A DNA stretch of 64,000 nucleotides, taken from positions 248,001 to 312,000 of the forward strand of contig NZ_FOMA01000005.1 of NCBI RefSeq assembly GCF_900112495.1, written 5' to 3'. The notes beneath the pieces are model-generated. The model did no database searches and was not told where the DNA came from. It was given only the letters and a program-made list of their open reading frames with translations. Made by a program: the position numbers and the translations under genes. The DNA comes from Bacillus sp. OV322. Its GTDB lineage: Bacteria; Bacillota; Bacilli; Bacillales; DSM-1321. The first letter of the stretch is position 1; each line of letters begins with the position of its first letter. Of this stretch, positions 24,224-32,837 are shown piece by piece.

Positions 24224-24661
24224 GTGTATTACGAGTCGAATATGTTTGAAAGGGCCACACAGGATGCCCAGCTGATCAATGACCTTATGCAAGCGATAAA
24301 TGGAGAATACTCTGCCATTGCTTGCTATCGGCAGATTGCCAAAAATGCACCTTCTGAAAAACAAAGAAATCGAATTCTGGAAATCCGCAAAGACGAAAAA
24401 AGGCACTTGAATATCTTTTCCTCCATCTATACACAGCTGACAGGGAAAAGGCCTGAACCCAAAATACTTGAAGCATGCCCTGTCAGTTATAAAAAGGGAT
24501 TGGAATTTGCAATAGAGGATGAACAAAATACAGTGGATTTTTATAATGAGATAGCTGAAAAAGCCCAAACTCCGTATATAAAAGAGCAATTTTTAAGAGC
24601 AGCAAGAGATGAGCAGAACCATGCTGTCTGGTTCCTGTATTTTCTCACCAAAAGACTTTGA
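24224..24661 (+). CDS. Ferritin-like (rubrerythrin-type) protein, YhjR-like, 145 aa
   Basis: Four-helix di-iron candidate. Seen: helix 1 Glu in NGEYSAIACY (about 24-33), helix 2 ExxH in RKDEKRH (about 57-63), helix 3 Glu in IEDEQNTVDFY (about 95-105) and helix 4 ExxH-like RDEQNHAVWF (about 126-135). These match a ferritin-like iron-binding pattern; oxidative-stress or spore roles are known for relatives. GTG 24224 is preferred, since AGGTGAT lies seven bases before it; an in-frame ATG further upstream lacks a ribosome site. The resulting 145 residues match the length of B. subtilis YhjR. Monocistronic. Confidence 0.82.
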   Translation: MYYESNMFERATQDAQLINDLMQAINGEYSAIACYRQIAKNAPSEKQRNRILEIRKDEKRHLNIFSSIYTQLTGKRPEPKILEACPVSYKKGLEFAIEDEQNTVDFYNEIAEKAQTPYIKEQFLRAARDEQNHAVWFLYFLTKRL

Positions 24662-24672
24662 ATACAGCATTG

Positions 24673-24705
24673 AAAAACCTTCAAATAAGAATTTGAAGGT
24701 TTTTC
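24673..24705. terminator. Bidirectional terminator between convergent genes
   Basis: Thirteen-base perfect stem AAAACCTTCAAAT / ATTTGAAGGTTTT (24674-24686 with 24691-24703), loop 4, with T-runs on both strands; serves the ferritin-like gene and the 92-aa gene at 24713. Confidence 0.9.
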
Positions 24706-24712
24706 ATAAGTT

Positions 24713-24991
24713 TTACTTCGGCCAACTTACAGTTTTTAAAAGTTTCCATTTAAACAAACCGAGGATGAAAGATACATAAAGATCCCTGCGGACGATTACT
24801 TGTATTTTCTTATTCTTTAGAGAATAAAAAAGCACGTCGCTGTAAACATCATCTCCTTCAAAAAAAGAGCGGAGTTCCATTAAGGTATCATGTGCATTTT
24901 CATTAATTGTGCTGATCAAGAATTCATAATCCTCTTCACCCCTTCTTTCTTCCAACGAAATCAGATTTTCATTCACGCTATAATTCAACAT
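24713..24991 (-). CDS. Hypothetical protein, 92 aa
   Basis: Small protein with an acidic N-terminal half (EERRGEEDYEFLIS) and a basic, aromatic C-terminus (LFKWKLLK), no signal peptide. Start taken as ATG 24991 (MLNYSVNE), eight bases after GAGGGG; a GTG three codons earlier is possible but overlaps the ribosome site. It follows the ion transporter by 12 bases and probably shares its transcript. Function unknown; possibly a regulator or chaperone of that transporter (guess). Confidence 0.6.
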   Translation of the reverse strand: MLNYSVNENLISLEERRGEEDYEFLISTINENAHDTLMELRSFFEGDDVYSDVLFYSLKNKKIQVIVRRDLYVSFILGLFKWKLLKTVSWPK

Positions 24992-25003
24992 CACATACAC
25001 CCC

Positions 25004-26284
25004 TCAGATCAGATATCGCACATATATATATACCATGCTTACTGTAATTGTTACGAGCATGATCGGCAGACCTAAGAGCATAAATTTCACAAATGAAATT
25101 TTATAGCCTTCCTTTTCTGCAAGCCCTGCTACAATTAAATTGGCACTAGCCCCAATCAGTGTCCCGTTGCCTCCCAGGCATGCACCTAAGGATAAACTCC
25201 ACCATAGCGGCTCTAAATTATGAATACCCATCTTTCCCATGGACTCAATCAGGGGAATCATTGTTGCTACAAAAGGAATATTATCAACAAAAGCAGATGC
25301 AATCGCGCTCAGCCAGAGTATTAGAATGGAACTTGATGTAACATTGCCGCCGGTTAAGCTGATGGCATAGCTAGAAAGCTTTTCTATTACACCTGTTTCA
25401 ATAAGCCCGGATACTAAAACAAAAAGTCCGATGAAAAAGAAAATGGTTGGCCACTCAACTTTTGATAGAGATTGTTCCAGATGCTTTTCCCCGGCAATCA
25501 GCAAAAGTATAAATGCACCAGCCAAAGCTATCGTGGCAGATTCGACTGTAAGAAGCTGGTGAAGGAAGAATCCAAGAATGGTTAACCCGACAACTGTCAG
25601 TGACTTGATCATTAAGACTTTATCAGTAATTTCTTCTTTTTCGTCCAGATTCATAATACGGCTCCGAATCTCGTCTGATACTTTCAAGTCTTTTCGGTAA
25701 ATCATGATAAGTATGAGCAGAGTGACGATAGTAATAATTAAAATGACAGGTGTCAGATTATAGATAAAATCCATGAATGAAAGGGATGAGACTGCACTGC
25801 CAATCATAATATTCGGCGGGTCACCTATCATGGTGGCCGTTCCGCCGATATTGGACATTAGTATTTCAGATAACAGATATGGCATTGGATTTATTTTGAG
25901 TTGTTTTGTAATGCTTAAAGTGACTGGAACCATAAGCAGAACAGTAGTCACATTATCAAGGAATGCTGAACCGATTGCAGTCAGCAAAGATAATGAAACC
26001 AAAATGGACAATGGCTTGCCTTTCACTTTCTTTGCTGAGAAGATAGCAATGAATTTAAATACACCTGTTTCTGCTGTAATGGAAACAAGCACCATCATGC
26101 CAATAAGTAGGCCAAGTGTATTAAAATCAATATGGTGAAGTGCTGTTTCCTGATTTACTACCCCGAATAATATGATAGCTGCCCCGCCTAGCATGCTGAT
26201 AATCGTGCGGTGGATTTTTTCACTAATGATAAATCCGTAAGTAACTAAGAAGATTCCAATTGCTAAAATTGCTTGTTGAGACAA
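25004..26284 (-). CDS. Ion transporter superfamily membrane protein (ArsB/NhaD/P-protein-like), 426 aa
   Basis: Integral membrane carrier with about 11-12 hydrophobic segments. The two half-repeats each carry a family motif: SAFLDNVTTVLLMVPVT then GGTATMIGDPPNI (about 110-155), and SAFVDNIPFVATMIPL then GGNGTLIGASAN (about 340-395). These are the signature of the IT superfamily that includes ArsB, NhaD and the Citrate/P-protein group; the transported ion cannot be told. The likely start is TTG 26284, six bases after AAAGGGTG; a GTG at 26293 overlaps the ribosome site. Upstream lie a promoter and terminator pair (26342-26483). Confidence 0.85.
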   Translation of the reverse strand: MSQQAILAIGIFLVTYGFIISEKIHRTIISMLGGAAIILFGVVNQETALHHIDFNTLGLLIGMMVLVSITAETGVFKFIAIFSAKKVKGKPLSILVSLSLLTAIGSAFLDNVTTVLLMVPVTLSITKQLKINPMPYLLSEILMSNIGGTATMIGDPPNIMIGSAVSSLSFMDFIYNLTPVILIITIVTLLILIMIYRKDLKVSDEIRSRIMNLDEKEEITDKVLMIKSLTVVGLTILGFFLHQLLTVESATIALAGAFILLLIAGEKHLEQSLSKVEWPTIFFFIGLFVLVSGLIETGVIEKLSSYAISLTGGNVTSSSILILWLSAIASAFVDNIPFVATMIPLIESMGKMGIHNLEPLWWSLSLGACLGGNGTLIGASANLIVAGLAEKEGYKISFVKFMLLGLPIMLVTITVSMVYIYVRYLI

Positions 26285-26341
26285 AACTTTCACCCTTTCA
26301 AATCATGCTTCAAAAAATTATAACAAGTATGAAAAAACAGC

Positions 26342-26368
26342 AAAAAGGAGCCTGCAGTGACAGACTCC
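26342..26368 (-). terminator. Leader terminator ahead of the ion transporter
   Basis: Minus-strand hairpin GGAGTCTG / CAGGCTCC (26361-26368 with 26347-26354, one G-U pair) followed by TTTTTGCTGTTTTTT. It is located between the promoter at 26455-26483 and the transporter start, so it is either an attenuator or the end of a short RNA. Confidence 0.7.
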
Positions 26369-26416
26369 CCCAAAACATGCATACTTATTTAATTTAAGAA
26401 GAAAATGTTAAATATA

Positions 26417-26445
26417 CTATATTCCTGTCTTGCTGCAATATAGTT
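26417..26445 (-). ncRNA. Stem-loop in a short leader or small RNA
   Basis: Inverted repeat ACTATATT / AATATAGT enclosing 13 bases, about 10 bases after the predicted transcription start and 50 before the leader terminator. Together with promoter 26455-26483 and terminator 26342-26368 it outlines a transcript of roughly 105 bases. It matches no riboswitch class known to me. Confidence 0.4.
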
Positions 26446-26454
26446 TCTATAAAA

Positions 26455-26483
26455 ATCATACATGATATTACGATAACTTACAA
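26455..26483 (-). promoter_or_regulatory. Promoter of the transporter leader
   Basis: Minus-strand -35 TTGTAA (26478-26483), 17-base spacer, -10 TATGAT (26455-26460). A second possible promoter with a perfect TATAAT (26317-26322) lies beyond the leader terminator, nearer the transporter start. Confidence 0.6.
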
Positions 26484-26506
26484 GTGCTGACCAGGAGGGC
26501 TAATAA

Positions 26507-26545
26507 TGCAAACCCGGCAGCTTTTTAAAAGCTGCCGGGTTTGCA
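26507..26545. terminator. Strong terminator after the DUF378 gene
   Basis: Fifteen-base perfect stem TGCAAACCCGGCAGC / GCTGCCGGGTTTGCA (26507-26521 with 26531-26545), 9-base A/T loop. It follows the stop of the minus-strand gene at 26572; a weak T-rich tail follows on the minus strand. Confidence 0.8.
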
Positions 26546-26571
26546 GTCTTATGGTTCCTTTTTACTTTTAA

Positions 26572-26793
26572 TTAAATATCTCTATTGCTGTAGCGGTTGT
26601 TGTTTAATAATGGAATGAACTTTAGTGAATAGATAGCACATAATCCAACGATTATATAAACAACCCTGGATAATGCGGCATCCTGTCCTTCAAAGATGGA
26701 AGCTACCAGGTCAAATTGGAATAAGCCGACCAAAAGCCAGTTAAGCCCCCCGACAATTAATAATATTAGTGCAATTACATCTAAAGTTTTCAT
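26572..26793 (-). CDS. DUF378 family membrane protein (YuzA-like), 73 aa
   Basis: Very small membrane protein with two transmembrane helices (about residues 4-25 and 42-62). Motifs GGLNWLLVGLF and FDLVASIFG-like FDLVASIFEG are characteristic of DUF378. Members are widespread in Firmicutes and function is unknown. ATG 26793 follows GGGAGG. It is a single gene with its own strong terminator. Confidence 0.9.
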   Translation of the reverse strand: MKTLDVIALILLIVGGLNWLLVGLFQFDLVASIFEGQDAALSRVVYIIVGLCAIYSLKFIPLLNNNRYSNRDI

Positions 26794-27312
26794 TAAATTA
26801 AACCTCCCTTTCGAGTTGTCTGATATCGTTCTGTTTAAACTTTAGTTATTTATTAACCTGCTAATTGGACAAGCAAATGTGCAAGTTTATGCTGTTTGTC
26901 TTTGGCTCCAGCTTTCCAAAGCTACCTCCTTTTTTGTTTATATGTATTAATTAGCCTACTTTAACCTTTCAGTAATCTTTTGAATGTGCTCATTACTTTT
27001 TTTGCATTGAATACTTATGTATAAATACATCATTTTCCTTTATGTTTTGCATCATCTTTGGAGAAAGCAGTACATTTTCCCGTTAAAACAAGCGTCTTTC
27101 GTAAACCTTGCTGTTATGAAATGTCAGACGGCTCGCGCTCCAATCTATGTAACAGCGGGATGGTCTCACAGGGCTCTTTTAAAAATTTTAAGAAAAAGCT
27201 CAAAACACAAAAGAAAAGCACCATACCATAGAATATTGGTGCCCTGCTGGAATGAATCGCTTCAAAGTGATTTTCCTAGTATATAAATTTGGACACATTT
27301 TTTTAATGAAAA
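26794..27312. other. Long intergenic region without a supported gene
   Basis: About 520 bases between the DUF378 gene and the P-loop gene. A plus-strand reading frame at 27017-27286 has no ribosome site and no recognisable protein character, so it is not called. On the minus strand near 26920-26930 an AGGAGGT is followed by TTG and a ten-codon frame, possibly a leader peptide but more likely chance. Nothing else is seen. Confidence 0.5.
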
Positions 27313-28158
27313 CTAGCTGATAAGGATTTGAATGGCATCACGGAGGGCCGCGGTATGTGAAGACAAATCAAAAGAGGAATTGTTAATGGTCAGGCTTTTT
27401 ATATTCAGCCGCTGCAGGAAATGCTCTTCGAGTTTCTTTCTTTCCTGAAGAACCTGTATAGTACCTGTGACCCCTGATAAACCAAAAGCTTTTCCATAGC
27501 CTTGTTTAGTATAATAATCAATGAAATTTTCACTCCAGGACATTTGCCGCTCTTTTATTGCTTTTCCGAAAGCCAAGGCAATATCAGGCTGATCCACATA
27601 TATTAAAGCCGGCTGCAGCGGTTCGATAATTCCCTCCAATTCCTGAATATATCGAAATATTGTTTCTTTTGGTGCATGATGTTTAACCATGCAGATAGTT
27701 AACGGGTTTTGAATGAAACAGCATTCAAAAAGATACACCCTATTTTCTTTAAGAGCATATTCCGTGAATCTTTTCCACTTGTCCTTCATTAATTCTATAT
27801 GTAAATCAAGCGGCAGTTCATAAATATCATACTGATAAAGATCTGAAATTAGTTCATCGGGAATGTGGATGACAGACTCTTTTTTTACTTTTGCGTAATA
27901 AATCAAGTATCCGTTTTCCAGCTTTTCTGAAAATCTGGCAATCATATCTCGGTAAGCTTCATAAGCAGACGTGAAAGCAGTATATTCCTCAAAGGTTAGA
28001 AATGCGGTACTCTCATAATCTGCAGGATGATCAAGATCTCCTTCCAAATATAATTCTGCTTCTTTGCTGTCTTTCTTCAAGAGCCCGAAAATCGCTTCTG
28101 CCGTTGTGGTTTTTCCAGATCCGGGAAGTCCTTCTGTCAGTATCAACTTTGTTCTCAT
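27313..28158 (-). CDS. P-loop NTPase (kinase-like), 281 aa
   Basis: Nucleotide-binding protein with a Walker A loop GLPGSGKTTT (about residues 10-19) at the end of strand 1, then LYLEGDLDHP, a Walker-B-like VYLFECCFIQN (about 141) and ALIYVDQPD (about 183). Layout suggests an AAA_33/uridine-kinase-like small-molecule kinase; the substrate is unknown. ATG 28158 follows AAGGAGAC. It lies 48 bases downstream of the GNAT gene and may be co-transcribed with it; both would modify small molecules, perhaps antibiotics, but this is a guess. Confidence 0.75.
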   Translation of the reverse strand: MRTKLILTEGLPGSGKTTTAEAIFGLLKKDSKEAELYLEGDLDHPADYESTAFLTFEEYTAFTSAYEAYRDMIARFSEKLENGYLIYYAKVKKESVIHIPDELISDLYQYDIYELPLDLHIELMKDKWKRFTEYALKENRVYLFECCFIQNPLTICMVKHHAPKETIFRYIQELEGIIEPLQPALIYVDQPDIALAFGKAIKERQMSWSENFIDYYTKQGYGKAFGLSGVTGTIQVLQERKKLEEHFLQRLNIKSLTINNSSFDLSSHTAALRDAIQILIS

Positions 28159-28206
28159 AAATCATGTCTCCTTTTATACATCTTCCAGAATAATCCTATT
28201 AAATAG

Positions 28207-29037
28207 CTAAAGCAGTTCCTTAAAGGGGAGAAAGTAAACAGGATAGTTTGGCAGCTGAATGAATCCTGCTTTCTTGGCTATGGCTATGGAATCTTTCCGG
28301 AAATCCTCAGTTGTCCAATGCGGAATGATACCTCTTTTTATACAGATACTGATAAATTCCCGCGCCATCGCCTTTCCCAGCCCTTTGCCGCGGTGTGCAG
28401 CTGAATAAGTATTAATGCCAATTTCATGATCATGCCGGCCTGCAAACGCGGAAATGCATGTGCCCACTACAGTTTGATCCTTTATAGAGCAAATACCAAT
28501 ACCTTGAGATAAGAAGTCCATTGCTGAAGGCCAAAATTTTAAGATTTCCTTAAGAATCACATTTTCCATATCTTCCAAAAGCGTATCTCTGTTTATTATT
28601 TTAATTTTATATCCATCAGGTATTTCAATGGGAGGCTGCTTACTAAAAATTATTTCATTAAATATGAAAGGCACTCTTTGACCGATTCCCATTCCATCGC
28701 TGAAAATCTCCCTTACAGTACTTTGCCACTGTTCATAAGGATAGGTTTCAAGATTAATCATCTCTTCTTTTATTTCCATGGCTTCAGGTTTGATTTCACT
28801 TAAGAAAAGCTGTTTTAAATAATTATTAAACTGAGTAATGTCTGCTTCTCCTATCAGGAAAAACATTTCGTTTATTGCCCATACCAGAGCAGCTGCCGGT
28901 TTTCTGAGATTGTCAACATAAATTCTGCCAGGATTTCTGCCATCCATAACACCTTGTATAACAGGATTTGTTCCAGTAAATTTTAATAAGTGTTCAATGG
29001 ATTTATAGGCATTTTTATTTTTGATTTGAAAAATCAT
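28207..29037 (-). CDS. GNAT-family acetyltransferase (ZmaR-like type), 276 aa
   Basis: Acetyl-CoA-dependent N-acetyltransferase. The N-terminal half (about 1-150) is a divergent domain as in the GNAT_acetyltran class; the C-terminal half has the acetyl-CoA pyrophosphate loop HRGKGLGKAMAREFI (about 222-236) and the strand before it, GINTYSAA. The class includes zwittermicin-resistance-like proteins, but the substrate here is unknown. ATG 29037 is preferred over a start 11 codons earlier because AAGAGGA precedes it. First gene of a probable two-gene unit with the P-loop protein. Confidence 0.85.
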   Translation of the reverse strand: MIFQIKNKNAYKSIEHLLKFTGTNPVIQGVMDGRNPGRIYVDNLRKPAAALVWAINEMFFLIGEADITQFNNYLKQLFLSEIKPEAMEIKEEMINLETYPYEQWQSTVREIFSDGMGIGQRVPFIFNEIIFSKQPPIEIPDGYKIKIINRDTLLEDMENVILKEILKFWPSAMDFLSQGIGICSIKDQTVVGTCISAFAGRHDHEIGINTYSAAHRGKGLGKAMAREFISICIKRGIIPHWTTEDFRKDSIAIAKKAGFIQLPNYPVYFLPFKELL

Positions 29038-29367
29038 GAATGATCCTCTTTTCCTTTCATTTACCTTCAAGCAAATAGTTAAATAAAAGCGGTGTAAATT
29101 TCACATACGCCCTTTTTTAGGATAAGCCCCGCACGAAGAGCCACATAGGAACTGATCATCATTAGAATTGGCCCCAAATGCTTTGCACAATCAGCAAGGT
29201 ATTGAACAATGAACTTAACCAGACTTATATAAAGGAATGGTTATCTATTCGCCATGTTTGCTCCTAATTCCTTTTAAATGCGGTTTCACGCTTGCTTTGT
29301 TATAGGGATTACTGAACTGGTCCAGAAGAATATTTAGAAGATGGTTTAGAGGAGGAAGCAAAATGAA
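29038..29367. other. Intergenic region between GNAT and SASP genes
   Basis: About 330 bases with promoter-like AT-rich stretches for the GNAT gene. A 38-codon minus-strand frame at 29245-29361 has protein-like codons near its end (KPHLKG), but it has no ribosome site and starts inside the SASP terminator region. It may be a decayed fragment. No RNA gene is seen. Confidence 0.4.
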
Positions 29368-29391
29368 GACTGCCTGCTGGTGCAGGCAGTC
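29360..29391 (-). terminator. Terminator after SASP gene
   Basis: Ten-base perfect stem GACTGCCTGC / GCAGGCAGTC (29368-29377 with 29382-29391), loop 4, followed on the minus strand by TTCATTTT. Confidence 0.82.
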
Positions 29392-29414
29392 AATTCCATC
29401 ATTATTTATTTAAA

Positions 29415-29612
29415 TTAGCGGGAAGTAAATCCAGAAAGCTGCTGCTGAGCAGTCATTACAAGACGTTTTGTAATCTCGCCTCCGACTGATCCGTTAGCTC
29501 TTGCTGTTTGTTCTGCTCCAAGCTGTACTCCAAACTCAGAAGCGATTTCGTATTTCATTTGCTCTAGTGCTTGTTCTGCACCTGAAACTAAAAGCTGATT
29601 GCGGTTTGCCAT
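29415..29612 (-). CDS. Small acid-soluble spore protein, alpha/beta type, 65 aa
   Basis: Spore-core DNA-binding protein that shields DNA from UV and heat. Features typical of the alpha/beta SASPs: MANRN start, [22 protein letters not shown] region (about 7-29) containing the GPR protease site E-IASEF, and second conserved block [12 protein letters not shown] (about 41-52). Start at 29612 follows AGGAGGTG by eight bases; an in-frame ATG three codons earlier is less well placed. Expected to be made in the forespore under sigma-G; no convincing sigma-G promoter was pinned down. Presence of this gene marks an endospore former. Confidence 0.95.
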   Translation of the reverse strand: MANRNQLLVSGAEQALEQMKYEIASEFGVQLGAEQTARANGSVGGEITKRLVMTAQQQLSGFTSR

Positions 29613-29715
29613 AATATTCACCTCCTATTACTGTTATAATTTGCTTTGCTGCAATGAGAAATACTCTGCAATAAATGGAAAATGCCGTTTTTACAATGAA
29701 AGTGAAACCTGACAA

Positions 29716-31287
29716 TTAGAGAGTGCAGACAAAAATATCATCTAAATTGACCAATTCTTTTTTGTCCTTAGGAGTAAGATCATTAATGCTTATATTTTCA
29801 ATATCCTTTCCAAATACAACGGGTTTAGTGCCTTTCCGGTCATAGTACACTCCCCCAATGGTAATATGGTCGGCTTTCTGCTCACCGCCAAAAATCTTGA
29901 TGGCACTTGAGGCCTTATTAAAGCCTCTGACTGTAATATTGCTGAGCACTACATTGCGTGCCCTGTATTGGATAGCAATCACTGGCTGCTGTTTATAATC
30001 ATATTCAGAATTCCCGATTAATAAAAAATGATTAATGGCTACATTTTTATATGCGGAAATGACCATGCCCCTTGGACTTGAATCTTTATATAAGTCAGTG
30101 AAGACCGGTGCAAGCGACACGATTAAGGTTGCTCTAATGTTATAGGCAGTTTTGGACTCAGGATCCTTTTCTTTGTGATGCCCAATATGACGGAAATTAT
30201 AGGATCTATTATCGTTTACAGAAAGATGGCCAATAATGGTTACATTGGCAGCAGCAGAAGCATTATGATGCGCTTTTACTTCTACACCCCCAAAACACCG
30301 TGCTGTCGAATTATTCATAAGCCACACATTTGTTGAACCATCATCCACTTCAATACCGTTCGAATTGGAAAACCCCTTTTGATGTGCTCTTCCGCTTGGG
30401 TCGCACAGATGTGAATTCGTTATCAAAATGTTATCGCTATGATGGGTTGTAATTCCATCATCACCGAAACCATAGCCATGAACATGATCAATCCAAATAT
30501 ACCGGCTTCTTCCGGGGTTTTTGGTTCCGTCACCCAAATAAGTATATTTAGTGGAGGAAACATCAAAGCAATGAAGGCCAGGATTGATTGCTTCAATATT
30601 TCTTGTCCATCCGTATGTAACATTGGCAAATGTAAGACAGCTTGACCGGTTGTTTCCTGAACTTGTCTTTTTATCGGCAGGAAGCCTTTCTGCATTCCAG
30701 TTCAATGTCATATTTTCCACAAGTATATTGCGATTTCCTTTAGTGTGATTTTTGTTCGTGATTAACCTATTGCCCCTTGGTGACCGGTCATGAAGTTTAA
30801 TGATTGTTTCTCCTTCACCCTGCCCTGAGAGAATGGTCCAGGAAGGCAATTTGATTCCTTTTGTTATAAAAGTTCCTTTTGGAATGACCACTTTCACTCT
30901 TCCTGAGCCAAGTGCCTTCTTAAAAGCCTGTGTGCAATCTGTCACTCCATCACCGACAGCACCATAATCAAGCACATTGACTTCCTTTTTTATGGAAATA
31001 TGCAATGCATCATATTCCTTGTCCAATTTATTTTTCCATTCAGGAAATAAGCCTTCGTTCATTTCAGTGTCATTTCCCCTGTGGCTAAAACCGGTCAGTT
31101 TAGCGAGCAGGCCCTTCGCTTTATCCATGAAGGAGAGCTTAGAAATCCTGGTTTCCATGTTTTTGTGTTTTTGAAAAAGCTTATTTGTTTCTTGGACTGC
31201 TTTTTCTGTGTGCAATTGAGCACCAAATAATTCTGATATTAATTCACCATTTTTTCTTGAATCATGATTCTTACCCAGATTAATCAT
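29716..31287 (-). CDS. Right-handed beta-helix protein (pectate-lyase superfamily 3 type), 523 aa
   Basis: Predicted parallel beta-helix protein. After a helical N-terminus (about 1-105, no signal peptide), the beta-helix begins with NVLDYGAVGDGVTDCTQAFKKAL (about 104-126), the signature of Pectate_lyase_3/GH55-like proteins and some phage tail spikes, followed by repeated short strand-turn units rich in Asn, Ile, Val. It could be a polysaccharide-degrading or spore-surface protein; lacking a signal peptide, export is unclear. The start (31287) is only weakly supported (GGGG at 10 bases). Catalytic residues cannot be assigned. Confidence 0.75.
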   Translation of the reverse strand: MINLGKNHDSRKNGELISELFGAQLHTEKAVQETNKLFQKHKNMETRISKLSFMDKAKGLLAKLTGFSHRGNDTEMNEGLFPEWKNKLDKEYDALHISIKKEVNVLDYGAVGDGVTDCTQAFKKALGSGRVKVVIPKGTFITKGIKLPSWTILSGQGEGETIIKLHDRSPRGNRLITNKNHTKGNRNILVENMTLNWNAERLPADKKTSSGNNRSSCLTFANVTYGWTRNIEAINPGLHCFDVSSTKYTYLGDGTKNPGRSRYIWIDHVHGYGFGDDGITTHHSDNILITNSHLCDPSGRAHQKGFSNSNGIEVDDGSTNVWLMNNSTARCFGGVEVKAHHNASAAANVTIIGHLSVNDNRSYNFRHIGHHKEKDPESKTAYNIRATLIVSLAPVFTDLYKDSSPRGMVISAYKNVAINHFLLIGNSEYDYKQQPVIAIQYRARNVVLSNITVRGFNKASSAIKIFGGEQKADHITIGGVYYDRKGTKPVVFGKDIENISINDLTPKDKKELVNLDDIFVCTL

Positions 31288-31438
31288 TCCATCAGCCCCT
31301 ATAGATTTCTACAGGAATTATTCCCGGTCTCGTGAGATGTAATCATATAAACAGATAAAACGTTTTTTTAAAAGCTTTAATCCGGAAATCTTAGTTGCTG
31401 ATATTCAGCTGAAGAAAGCAAAAAATGCACAGCAAAAA

Positions 31439-31464
31439 CCCTCCCTCTATAAAGAAGGAAGGCA
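31439..31464 (-). terminator. Terminator after nupG-like gene
   Basis: Nine-base stem CCTTCCTTC / GAGGGAGGG with two G-U pairs on the minus strand (31456-31464 with 31441-31449), loop 6, followed by TTTTTGC. Confidence 0.75.
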
Positions 31465-31473
31465 TATTGTTTA

Positions 31474-32667
31474 TTACCAAATGAAGAGACCGACAAGCAT
31501 AGCACTTAATAATGACACTGCCATGCCGCTGACAAGCAGCTTCCAGACATTCTTGCCGATAATGGAGGATTTATCTTCACCAAGAATCGAATTGAAAGTG
31601 CCATAAATCATTCCGACGGTACTGAAATTGGCAAAAGACGTCAGAAAGGTTGTAGCGGCTGCGATGGTATGTGGCGGCAAATCCTTAATATGCTTTTTCA
31701 AGTCCATCATCGCTACAAATTCATTGGTAGAGATCTTGATGCCCATAAGCTGTGCAACATACATGGCATCATCTTTATTAAGTCCCAGAAGGAAAGCAAA
31801 CGGACTGAAAATTATAGAGAAAATTTTCTGTATTGTTAAACCATCAACAAAAAATCCTAATATGCCGTTTAAACAGGATGTAAGGGCTACATATCCAATC
31901 ACCATGGCCAAAATGACGATAACCATTTTCATTCCTACAAGCATGCTGTTAGAAATAGTGGAAAAGAAATCTTTCCTTTCCGATTTTGGAGGAAGGTACA
32001 CAATATCGTCTTCCCTGCTCACTTCCTGCGGATTCAGCATACTTGCAAGCAATAATGCATTAAAACAATTTAATGGAATGGCAGCAAAAACATACTGAGG
32101 CGGCACCATGGTTAAATAAGCTCCAATGATGGACCCGGAAATGCTACTCATGCTCATAATGCCAAAGGTAAGCATCCGGTTCTCTTTTAATACTACGAGC
32201 TGCTGGCGAATTACAGCCAATGCTTCCGTGTTTCCAAGAAACATCATTTGAATGGAAAAAAAGCTTTCAAGTTTAGGAAGCCCGGATATTTTTGAAATAA
32301 CCCAGCCGACTTTATTAATAATCCAGCCCATAATTCCGAAGTAGGATAAAATATCAAAAAAAGTGATAATAAAAATAATAGGCATTAAAGCGCTGAAAAA
32401 GAAATCTACGGTATCATTGGCCATAATTGACGGAAAGGCGAAAGATATACCATCGTTTGCACAAGAAATAAGCCATGTAAAGAATGAAGCAATATAATTT
32501 ATAATACTTGTCCCTATTTTGGTGTCCAGCATAAACCATGTGATGACCAGCTCTGCAGCCAAAAGTATCCCAATTGATTTCCACTTAACATTTTTTTTAT
32601 TTGGCGAAAGCAGAAAAACGATGCCGATTACAGTGAAAATTCCCACCAAGTTTAAGAAAAAAAGCAT
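31474..32667 (-). CDS. nupG: Concentrative nucleoside transporter, NupG-like, 397 aa
   Basis: Proton-coupled nucleoside symporter (CNT family) with about 8-10 membrane helices. Seen: N-terminal gate PSIMANDTVDFFFSALMPIIFI (about 80-100), the family motif QMMFLGNTEALAVIR (about 140-155), SGSIIGAYL and C-terminal SFANFSTVGMIYG (about 338-350). A guanine-type purine riboswitch and terminator precede it, so it should import purine nucleosides such as guanosine or inosine, as NupG of B. subtilis does; that specificity is inferred from the riboswitch. Start ATG 32667 follows CAGGAG; a Met ten codons upstream lacks a ribosome site. Confidence 0.9.
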   Translation of the reverse strand: MLFFLNLVGIFTVIGIVFLLSPNKKNVKWKSIGILLAAELVITWFMLDTKIGTSIINYIASFFTWLISCANDGISFAFPSIMANDTVDFFFSALMPIIFIITFFDILSYFGIMGWIINKVGWVISKISGLPKLESFFSIQMMFLGNTEALAVIRQQLVVLKENRMLTFGIMSMSSISGSIIGAYLTMVPPQYVFAAIPLNCFNALLLASMLNPQEVSREDDIVYLPPKSERKDFFSTISNSMLVGMKMVIVILAMVIGYVALTSCLNGILGFFVDGLTIQKIFSIIFSPFAFLLGLNKDDAMYVAQLMGIKISTNEFVAMMDLKKHIKDLPPHTIAAATTFLTSFANFSTVGMIYGTFNSILGEDKSSIIGKNVWKLLVSGMAVSLLSAMLVGLFIW

Positions 32668-32698
32668 GTCAGCACACTCCTGAAGTAAGATTTCCATA

Positions 32699-32764
32699 GA
32701 AAAAGCCCTTATTTTTTCACCTTTTGCCGTAAATTTAGACAGAAAGCATGAAAAAATAAGAGCT
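32699..32764 (-). terminator. Riboswitch-controlled intrinsic terminator ahead of nupG
   Basis: Sixteen-base stem AGCTCTTATTTTTTCA / TGAAAAAATAAGGGCT on the minus strand (32749-32764 with 32704-32719, one mismatch), followed by TTTT. It is the expression platform of the purine riboswitch at 32838-32909. Confidence 0.85.
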
Positions 32765-32837
32765 CCGTCCAGCTTATTCTTCCTGTTTGTGATAGAAAAT
32801 AACAGAAAAAAAGAGGAGATGCTTTATTTTGCATACT

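Noticed and set aside
26500..26571. Plus-strand AGGAGG then ATG inside the DUF378 terminator (21-codon frame)
   Set aside because: The frame is made entirely of the terminator hairpin; the ribosome-like site is probably chance.
27017..27286. Plus-strand 89-codon frame in the DUF378-P-loop gap
   Set aside because: No ribosome site; no family features; likely random.
29245..29361. Minus-strand 38-codon frame in the SASP-GNAT gap
   Set aside because: No ribosome site and no start codon in context; at best a decayed fragment.
29345..29402. Plus-strand GAGGAGG then ATG inside the SASP terminator (16-codon frame)
   Set aside because: Too short, formed by the hairpin, and no protein-like composition.
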